This document shows, in pieces, positions 56,426 to 64,000 of a stretch of 64,000 nt of DNA (the stretch's first letter is position 1; every line of letters begins with the position of its first letter). Location: positions 71,038,001-71,102,000 of the forward strand of contig NC_091262.1 in NCBI RefSeq assembly GCF_042477335.2, written 5' to 3'. The notes beneath the pieces were generated by a model. It ran no database searches. It saw nothing but the letters and a program-made list of their open reading frames with translations, and was not told the DNA's origin. Position numbers and translations under genes: made by a program. The stretch comes from Ovis canadensis (lineage: Eukaryota > Chordata > Mammalia > Artiodactyla > Bovidae).

Positions 56426-56429
56426 ACAC

Positions 56430-57535
56430 AGTGCAGTGGGGGCCACAGGACTGAGTAGATTGAGGTGTGTTTACACACCTAGACTTACTCATTAACTCAC
56501 CAATCTATTCATTCCTCAGGTCTCCCTGTTCATAACTGCCATCACCTTATCTATCCACACAGACTTCGAGCTCCTTGAGAGAAGATGTCATGTCTCCTTA
56601 CTGCCTCGCTGTGCCTGGCGTAGACTAGACAACTCAACAAAGATGGAATGGGGGGTGGGGGGGAGGTGAATGAAAGACGGTGGGCAGAGTGAAAGAAGGC
56701 CAGAAGCTGGGGAGTTCACAAGGCTTGTCTTCAGAATGGTGGGGACATCTGTCTGGATAGAGCAGAGGGTATCTACTGGGGAAATAACATTGGGTGAGTG
56801 AATCTGGGCACTGAGTCCCTGCTAGGCTGCTGCATTCCCTAATTATGGGAGAATAAGCCAGTTGAGAGGGACATGAGTTGAAACAAGCACACATTTATTT
56901 GGCTACCCCACTTGCGTTCAGATGGCAAATCCCCAAATCATGATTAACAGTTTACAAGGGAATGATATCAAGGACCGGCCGTGCCCCCTTCCTGGGCACC
57001 ATCATGAGGCTCGGGCATCCTTCTCTCTTCCTCTGCCCTCTGTGACTAGGGAGCCCCACTCACTATCCCTCCATCCTGAGACCGTCACCTCCTTCTCAGC
57101 TTCCTGGCTCCTGAGGCGAGGGGGCTGCACTGGTCCTGCCCCTTGGTCCCTCCACCAAATTAACACTCAATTGCAAAGGTGATGTCTCCCCTGCAGAGTG
57201 GTGAAGACCTCTCCTCTCAGACCTGGGGAACTCCACCAGGTTTTCTATGCTTGCATGTCAGGAATGCCTCCAGCATTGCAGCAGAGGTACCACCTCCATG
57301 TCCCTGGGGTCCTGGAAAACCAAGTAGGGTAGCTACTTGAGATGAGTTTGGGGAGGAAGGAGGTAGATAGGCCTTGTGGTTTAGGCAGGCTGGCATGGAG
57401 GGGTACGGGGAGACCATGGCAAGGCCCACATCTTCATTCTGGATGGAACTAGGACTTCAGATATGGACGGTGGATGGAGAAGAATAAGTAGAAGGTCATG
57501 CAGGGGAAAACTCAGAAGGTCATAAAAATCCTGCT
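56430..57535. other. Unassigned intergenic sequence
   Basis: About 1.1 kb, moderately GC-rich at 56,940-57,250, with no splice-flanked ORF, CpG island or repeat I can name. Confidence 0.4.
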
Positions 57536-57537
57536 TA

Positions 57538-57686
57538 CCATTTATTAAGCCCCTGTTGTGTGCCAGGTATTATACTGGATGCTTATATATGCAATAGGTT
57601 CTTTCTGAGATACCTGCCTATCTCATGGAAGCAGCTCCTCTAATCCACAGGGTGGGACCACTGCAGTCATTCATTTAACAAGTATG
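57538..57686 (+). repeat. MIR-family SINE fragment
   Basis: CCATTTATTAAGCCCCTGTT, GTGTGCCAGGTATTATACTG and GCTCCTCTAATCCACAGGG follow a MIR-type core. Confidence 0.6.
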
Positions 57687-57701
57687 GAAGCACCTACCAA
57701 G

Positions 57702-57932
57702 GACTTTCTGAGTGGCGCAGTGGTAGAGAATCTGCCTGCCAATGCTCTTCCTGCTTGAGACACAAGAGACACGGGTTCGATCCATGGGTCAGGGGGATTC
57801 CCTGGAGAAGGAAACGGCAGCCCACTCTGGTATTCTTGCCTAGGAAATCCCATGGACAGAGGAGCCTGGCGGGCTACAGTCCATGGGGTCGGGAAGAGTC
57901 GGCCACGACTGAGCATGCACACACAGAGCAGA
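57702..57932 (+). repeat. Bov-tA SINE with 15-bp target-site duplication
   Basis: GAAGCACCTACCAAG at 57687-57701 and GAAGCATCTACCAAG at 57933-57947. The tRNA-derived head carries an insertion (TCTTCCTGCTTGAGACACAA). Confidence 0.9.
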
Positions 57933-58430
57933 GAAGCATCTACCAAGTAGAAAGCCCTGTCCCAGATATTAGGTACACAGAGAAAGATGTGGTCTATGCC
58001 TTCATGGAGGCGAGATGGACACTAAGTAAATAAACAACTGGACATATATACACACTATACAAATTATTATAAATTTGCATAATTATAATTATACAAATTA
58101 TACTAAATGAAATTAGCATAAATATTATAACGGGAAAGAATGAGGTACCATGTGGAGAAGAACAGCAGCTAGCTGACTCCGAATGGCCAGGGAAGCTGCC
58201 AGAGGGGAGAATTTTATACCAAGACCTGAAGGATGGGAAGGAACTGGCAATATGAAATGGGAACTGTGGGTGGTGGGAGAACAGGGGACTTGTGGAGAGG
58301 AAATTTCCAGGCAGTGGGAACATCAAGGCCAGTGTTCTTGAGGGTGGGATGGCCGGACGCTGTGAGTCTAAGGAAGAGCAGTTCCAGATGGAGCTGGTGA
58401 GGGCAGCTTGGGCCAGATCCTTCAAGCCTT

Positions 58431-59037
58431 TGCTGCAGCAGAAATAGAAATGAGACTTTTCTCATAAATAAGGGAAATAAGAGAACAATGAACAGGCTGG
58501 AGAAACAGCTTAAACAGGACTGAAAGAGTTAAGCAACCTTGGTTACTCTTTAGCTGTTACTGCTAACAAACAAATGTAGCTAGACTCGTCCTTCACCAAG
58601 CTAATCACTCTCTGAGTTTATGTGAATTCTATCCTGCACTTGGCATTCTTTCCCCCACACCCTCCTTTGTAACACTACCTTGTAACACTACCTTGAAACA
58701 TTCTTCATTTCAGAAGGAACTTCAGGAACAGATCACCGCAGAGAGGACCAACCCCAGTTATGCCTGATGCCAGCTGTGGCTGTTTTGAAATTTTGCAAAA
58801 GAAAGAACGCAAGCCTGTCACTGCCTTGAGCCTTATTTCCTTCTCCAGACTGCAAGCCCTGACTATAAAATTTCTCACTAACTCCTCCAGGGCAGGCACA
58901 GTTCTGGAACCACTAGCCTGCTGTGTTGCCTCTTTGCCTGGCAAAGAAATAAAGTTACACCTTCTCTTTCCTCCAAACCTCTGTCTCCATATTTCTATTT
59001 GGCATGGGTGCATACAGAGCCGAGATTTTCAGCAACA
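58431..59037 (+). mobile_element. Solo LTR, 607 bp, ERV1-like, with 4-bp target duplication
   Basis: It runs from TGCTGCAGCAGAAATAG to TTTTCAGCAACA, flanked by CCTT at 58427-58430 and 59038-59041. GACTATAAAATTTC (TATA box, about 58,860) precedes CAAAGAAATAAAGTTAC (polyadenylation signal, about 58,944), followed by a short end. The tandem phrase TTGTAACACTACC occurs twice near 58,668. Confidence 0.75.
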
Positions 59038-59420
59038 CCTTGTGGGCCAGAGTAGGGAGGCTGGGTTTCATTTTACACACTGTTATTTGATGTGTTGATT
59101 TTTAAAGTATACATAGATTATTGAATCACATAATCTAAAAATAGTTTGATAACTGTATTTCAATTGTTTCCAATCTAGTTTCTTTTATCATCCTGTGCAT
59201 GTCATTTTATGCATCAAAAAACACAATTCTGCCTCAGGATTCTAATGGGGAGAGAAAGAGGATGCAGGGAATGCAGCCACAGGAGGGTACCCACTATGTC
59301 TTCTGTCATCACCTCCACCACCACCACCACGGCCACCTCTGTGCTCCTGGCCTTGGGAAAGGAGGTATAAATCCCCAGGTGTGAGCCCACACCTGCAGGA
59401 GGGTCAACTGTGAGCAGGTG

Positions 59421-60348
59421 ATGGCAGATACAGATAAACTTAACACCAACAGCCTCAACCAATGACTGCTGCAAATGAGACGGTCTAAGCCACACAAGGA
59501 TGTCTGGCTACAAGGAGATCAAAAAAAGAGAACCGTGCTTAAAGTTCCGCCAAATCTTTCTCTACTAGAACTTGAAGCATTGCTCAAAATAGTGATGATA
59601 CCCACAGGCAATACTTGGATTTGTCTCAACTTTTGGAGTATGGTGGTTTCCCACTAGAAAGCAAACTATAGTGGGAGACACAGACTTTGGAGACTATCTG
59701 CCTTTTATTGGCTAAAGAAAAAAATTGATTATCCAGAGACTTTTTTTCTTCTCAGAAGAAACCACAAATGTGCCAGTATCAATAGAATGTAAGGATTTTG
59801 TGATGAATGTAAAAGATAAAATGTTACACTATGGAAAACATGTTTCACAGACTGCTTTAAATGTTTACCAGTAGCAGCCTTCATGGTCAAGAAAATACTC
59901 TGCTGCCCTGGAGGTTTGTCAGCAGATTCTCAATCTGTGGAGCAGATTTGGAAAACTATGTGACCCTCTGATGGACCAGATCAAGGCCTTCTTTGTGACC
60001 TTTTGCGATGTGACCTGGGTAAAGCTGTCTTAGGATAAAAATGACAGAGGAGTGTCCTTCACACTTGGTGCAGAAGTGGTTGTCAAATTTCTCTGTAAGT
60101 ATGATTTGGATCTTATATGTAGAGCCTATAACATGGTAGAAGATGGGTATGAATTTTTTGCCAAGAAGCATTTGATCACTCTGTTGTCTGCACCCAATTA
60201 TTGTGGAGAGTTTGACAATGGAGGTACCACGCTAAATGTGGACAAAGTCTTTTTCAGATTTCAAAACTTGCAGAGAAAAAGAAGCTGAATGCCAGGAGAT
60301 CCATTAATATCTCCAAGGGGTGTGATCACAAAGCAAGCAAAGAAATAG
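59421..60348 (+). pseudogene. PPP1CC: PPP1CC processed pseudogene, coding part
   Basis: An intronless copy of the catalytic subunit gamma of protein phosphatase 1. The start reads MADTDKLNTNSLNQ, then a TGA replaces the arginine codon 15 (59463-59465). Later blocks align in order: LLRLFEYGGFP region, [27 protein letters not shown], then [15 protein letters not shown] and EDGYEFFAK...[11 protein letters not shown] in one long frame (60,052-60,288). The C-terminus, after a frameshift, reads PRGVITKQAKK then stop, the tail specific to the gamma-1 isoform. The segment coding the metal-binding GDYVDRG motif is deleted near 59,675. It spans 928 bp against 972 in the parent, with multiple stops and indels, so it cannot make a phosphatase. 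Confidence 0.92.
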
Positions 60349-61750
60349 GTGTCATTTTGACAGTGCTTAATTGGGACTTGTGATATAGAGTATATGACCT
60401 TCATTTTTTAAATTATGTGGATTGTTCAGCTTTCTCAAATAGTGTTGGTGAGCCTGCTCCTTCCATTTTTGACTTAATGAATGATATTTGCTTGTTATAA
60501 CAGCAAATAGAAAACTCTCCACACCCAGGAAAAAAATGTTTTGTTTCTTTACAGTTTTGCCTTGTTTTTTAATTCTCTGTTCCTTTTGCAAACAACTATA
60601 ATGATGGTATTAAAGCTGAAAATCTCAGGACAGTTTATCCCGTCTAGGAGGTAAGTGTACAACAGATCTGTTTTAAATTCACTACAACCCATGAATAATG
60701 TGAATGTTCGTTTTCTTTAGGATATAAAGAGAGCCCTAGGGTGCTCAGTCTGTACAAGTTATCATTATAAAATGCATACTGTTGATACAAACCGCTATGA
60801 ATAAAATATTTTTAAAACTTTGTTTCAAAAGGATTGCTTTTTATCTTACTGTGTTATCATGTACACACATTTTTATAGCTGTCCAAGTTGGGAGTAACTT
60901 TCAACCTTGCCAGCATCACTGGCATGATGTGTATTTAATTAAAGCACACTTTCCCTTGTTGTTGTTGATTAGTTGCTAAGTCATGTCCAGCTCTTTTGCG
61001 ACCCCATGGACAGGTTTCTCTGTCCATGGGATTTTCCAGGCAAGAATACTGAAGTGGGTTGCCATTTCCTTCTCCAGGGAATCTTCCCAACCCAGGAATC
61101 AAACTCGCGTGTCCTACATGCAAATCCTGCAGGCGGATTCTTTACCACTGTGCTACCAGGGAAGCCCTATCATATACTTAAAATGACGATTAAAGTCATT
61201 ATTTTAAATGTTTCTGTCTTCCCTAAAGCCAAAGCTTTTGTTGAACATTGAGTGTCTACATATTGACACTCCTCTGAGTATAAGGTGGCTTAATTGTGTA
61301 CACATGCTACTTCCTGAGGATTCAAAAACAGGCTTTTGAATTTGCATAGCAATTAGTAACATAGTGCTCCTTAAGCTATTAATGATTAAAGTTAATAACC
61401 TTTTTTACAGTTTCACTATAGCCTATTCATTAAGTAATCCTGTTACACCAGGTCTGAACCCGTCCATTTAGAAGCTTCAAATTATGGAAATAATGCTGTT
61501 CTAAACAAGTGACCAATTATGCTTTCTTCGCTTTAGTTTCTTTACTCTATAGTGAAGTTGAGGCTTATAAATCAAAACAAAGGAACCAACTTACTATCCA
61601 CTACTTTATACAGAACTTACAATATCTATGACTTTAAAAAACTGTGATCTGTTAAAAAGAATTGTTTCAGCAGATGACTGTCTATAATATCATGTGATGA
61701 AAAAGAATTCAGACTTCTTAAATGATGAACTTGTTAAAAATAAAACAACG
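60349..61750 (+). pseudogene. PPP1CC: PPP1CC processed pseudogene, 3' UTR
   Basis: Contiguous AT-rich sequence after the pseudogene stop, of the size expected for the PPP1CC 3' UTR (about 1.2 kb without the inserted SINE). It carries several AATAAA-like signals (for example at about 60,800) and closes with TTAAAAATAAAACAAC, where a later CHR-type SINE sits in or beside the A-rich tail. The 5' edge of the retrocopy is unclear, and no target duplication could be defined. Confidence 0.7.
60958..61168 (-). repeat. Bov-tA SINE inside the PPP1CC pseudogene
   Basis: TTGTTGTTGATTAGTTGCTA left end and inverted head GCTACCAGGGAAGCCC. It postdates the retrocopy. Confidence 0.85.
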
Positions 61751-62245
61751 AAGACTTCCCTGGTAGTCTAAGTGGTTGAAAATCCTCCTGCCAATGCAGG
61801 GGATATGGGTTCAATCCCTGGTCTGGGAAGATTCCACATGCCTCAGGGCATCTGAATCCGTGTGCCACAACTACTGAATCTCACGCACCCCAGATTCTGT
61901 GCTCCGCGACAAGAGACGCCACCACAAGGAGAAGCCTGCACACTGCAATTAGAGAGTATTTCCCACTCACCACTAGAGAAGGCCCTCTTGTGTGCAGCAA
62001 CAAAGACTCAGCACAGCCATTTTTGTTGCCCAGTTGCTAAGTCATGTAAGACTCTGCGACCCCATGGACTGCAGCACACCAGGCTTCCCTGTCCTTCCCA
62101 TCTCCCGGAGTTTCCTCAAACTCATGTCCATTGAGTCGGTGAGGCTATCCAACCATCTTATCCTCTGTTGCCCTCTTCTCCTCCTGTCCTCAATTATAAA
62201 TAATAAAAATTTAAAAATAGAAAAAATTATTCAAAAAAAAAGATA
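61751..62245 (+). repeat. Long CHR-type SINE, tail invaded by BovB
   Basis: Head GAAGACTTCCCTGGTAGTC, body with GGTCTGGGAAGATTCCACAT and CACAACTACTGAATCTCAC. At AGCACAGCCATTTTT it is interrupted, and its A/T-rich tail continues after about 62,196. Confidence 0.75.
62026..62196 (-). mobile_element. BovB 3' fragment in a SINE tail
   Basis: Antisense BovB end, GTTGCCCAGTTGCTAAGTCA to TTGCCCTCTTCTCCTCCTGT. Confidence 0.8.
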
Positions 62246-62395
62246 GCCACACAATTCTGCAAAAGGGTTCATGGCACAAAGAAGATAAGATGTAGGTCCC
62301 TTCCCTGCACCCAAGCAGAACTAGCCTTCCACAGAACCCCAGAACCTCAAAGTGGGGCTCTTAAAGAACACCCAGGCAGGAAGGCCAAGGGTCTC

Positions 62396-62843
62396 TGCAG
62401 GGCTCAGAGAACCGCGCTCTGTAAAGGACATTCAGGGACAGCCTCTAGTGGACTGACAAATTTTATTATCCAGCTTTCGTAGATATATGGTTTCAGGGAG
62501 CAGAGCATAAAGCAGATTTGCATGTAGCCTTTCTCGATAAGACATCAAAGCATTCAAGCATAAAATACAGTTCCCACCGCCCAAGCCATAACATAGCTTT
62601 GGCGAAACTCTAAAGGGAGTCTTATCATGAAACAACAGTCCTTGCTCTCAGAAACAGGTGATCAGAAGGAAGCCTTGGAATGCCTCAAGCCCAGGCGTAT
62701 GACCCTTCGTCATCCGATCCCAGCCTTGGGCACTCGGTGAACGCTCATAACCCTTAGTTATGCTCATCCCAGCTTCCAACCTTCATCATGAGTGGAACAA
62801 ATACATTCTCAGTATTTGCTTAAAGCCTTCCAGCTCCTCCACA
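62396..62843 (-). mobile_element. Solo LTR, 448 bp, class II-like, copy 3
   Basis: The exact reverse of the unit at 16538: TGCAGGGCTCAGAGAACC at the left to AGCTCCTCCACA at the right, same 448-bp length, with a perfect 6-bp duplication GGTCTC at 62390-62395 and 62844-62849. Confidence 0.9.
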
Positions 62844-63132
62844 GGTCTCCAAATGGAGGAAATAGCCTGCAAGTGTCAGACATTTTTATCTCTCTTAAGC
62901 GGCAAGAGGAAACAAACTAGCGATATTTTTTCCTTCTCTATACAAATTTAAAAGGAGGTTTCTCTTAAAATTCTGTGTTGCCATAATGACACCTGGTTTC
63001 ACCTGAACTTAACCAATGCCTTTTTCTTATGGAAATGTTCATCTTAAGCTATGCTGGTGTACTATGCATTTACCCCAAACTCTGTCTTCAAGTCGGTTCT
63101 GCCTTTTGGCTCAGAACCTACTTGATAAACCA

Positions 63133-64000
63133 GTATGTTATACTCCGATATTGTTCCTCTAACCAGTAACGCTGAAGAAGCTGAAGTTGAATGGTTCTAT
63201 GAAGACCTACAAGACCTTTTTGAACTAACACCCAAAAAAGATGTCCTTTTCATTATAGGGGACTGGAATGCAAAAGCAGGAAGTCAAGAAACACCTGGAA
63301 TAACAGGCAAATTTGGCCTTGGAATGTGGAATGAAGCAGGGCAAAGACTAATAGAGTTTTGCCAAGAAAATGCACTGGTCATAGCAAACACCCTCTTCCA
63401 ACAACACAAGAGAAGACTCTACACATGGACATCACCAGATGGTCAACACTGAAATCAGATTGACTATATTCTTTGCAGCCAAAGATGGAGAAGCTCTATA
63501 CAGTCAACAAAAACAAGACCAGGGGCTGACTGTGGCTCAGATCATGAACTCCTTATTACCAAATTCAGACTCAAATTGAAGACAGTAGGGAAAACCTCTA
63601 GACCATTCAGGTAGGACCTAAATCAAATCCCTTATGATTATACAGTGGAAGTGAGAAATAGATTTAAGGGCCTAGATCTGATAGACAGAGTGCCTGATGA
63701 ACTATGGAATGAGGTTCGTGACACTGTACAGGAGACAGGGATCAAGACCATCCCCATTTCTGAAAAGAAATGCAGAAAAGCAAAATGGCTGTCTGGGGAG
63801 GCCTTACAAATGGCTGTGAAAAGAAGAGAGGTGAAAAGAAGAGAGGTGAAAAGCAAAGGAGAAAAGGAAAGATAGAAGCATCTGAATGTAGAGTTCCAGA
63901 GAATAGCAAGAAGAGATAAGAAAGCCTTCCTCAGTGATCAATGCAAAGAAATAGAGGAAAACAACAGAATGGGAAAGACTAGAGATCTCTTCAAGAAAAT
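63133..64000 (+). mobile_element. BovB LINE, endonuclease and linker, cut by the window edge
   Basis: The 5'-most BovB sequence in the window. It is truncated inside the AP-like (EEP) endonuclease but keeps FIIGDWNAKAGSQE (about 63,253) and, further on, NQIDYIL and the catalytic SDHELL block (about 63,536-63,553). The linker RFKGLDLIDRVPDELWNEVR and an ERKMKRREVK-type basic stretch with a duplicated 9-12 bp unit (GAAAAGAAGAGAGGT twice at 63,818-63,847) follow. Frame breaks are only three stops: TGA at 63449, TAG at 63613 and TAG at 63873. The element continues past 64000. Confidence 0.9.

Noticed and set aside
56880..57250. GC-richer stretch as an exon or a second promoter
   Set aside because: CpG density is low compared with 14,330-14,960, and no splice-flanked reading frame is visible.
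60052..60288. Phosphatase-like frame as a functional PP1 gene
   Set aside because: Only the C-terminal third is open. Upstream stops, indels and loss of the GDYVDRG metal-binding motif mark a processed pseudogene.
5304..63452. Repeated near-identical blocks as a CRISPR array or a multi-copy host gene family
   Set aside because: The blocks are kilobase-scale dispersed BovB and SINE copies on both strands, not short regularly spaced repeats.

Overview
This is a mammalian chromosome segment from a ruminant, almost certainly a bovid. The evidence is the dense scatter of BovB (RTE-type) LINEs, Bov-A2 and Bov-tA SINEs, tRNA-Glu-derived CHR-type SINEs and a ruminant-type L1 3' end, laid over older eutherian repeats (MIR, L2, MER20, MER5A, MLT1). 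Most open reading frames in the window are sense or antisense readings of these repeats. I see no prokaryotic, plasmid, phage or CRISPR content.

Left part (about 1-14,960): the 5' part of a minus-strand gene that I identify as legumain (LGMN, asparaginyl endopeptidase). The first coding exon lies at 3955-3788, with a clean splice acceptor and donor and the legumain signal peptide and N-terminus. About 10.7 kb upstream, a CpG-rich promoter (14,330-14,960) carries CCAAT boxes, a ZNF143-like motif and a minus-strand splice donor at 14,616/14,615 that would end a non-coding exon 1. The region between is repeat-filled intron 1. Later exons lie beyond the left edge.

Middle and right (about 15,000-64,000): an intergenic repeat field. 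In the human map LGMN is followed upstream by a gene-poor gap before GOLGA5, which fits. It holds seven solo endogenous-retrovirus LTRs with readable boundaries: three of one class II-like family, each 448 bp before later insertions and each with a perfect 6-bp target duplication (one split by a later BovB); three of a class I-like family with 4-bp duplications; and one 607-bp LTR with a 4-bp duplication. There are also older ERVL-like and MLT1 LTR fragments, about 15 truncated BovB copies, about 35 SINEs, and a processed pseudogene of PPP1CC (about 59,421-61,750). The right edge cuts a BovB copy that still shows its endonuclease domain.

The window's main content is layered transposition history. 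Many insertions can be ordered by nesting and by exact target-site duplications: BovB in BovB, BovB in LTR, SINE in LTR, SINE in SINE, L1 in BovB, SINE in MIR and SINE in L2. I found no new multi-gene system. The points most worth checking are two unusual residues in the legumain exon, MER20 copies flanking the legumain 5' end, the solo-LTR families, a 42-bp SINE-head insertion with its own target duplication, and a long BovB inverted repeat. Family names are from memory of consensus sequences, and edges without a stated target duplication are good to roughly 5-20 bp.
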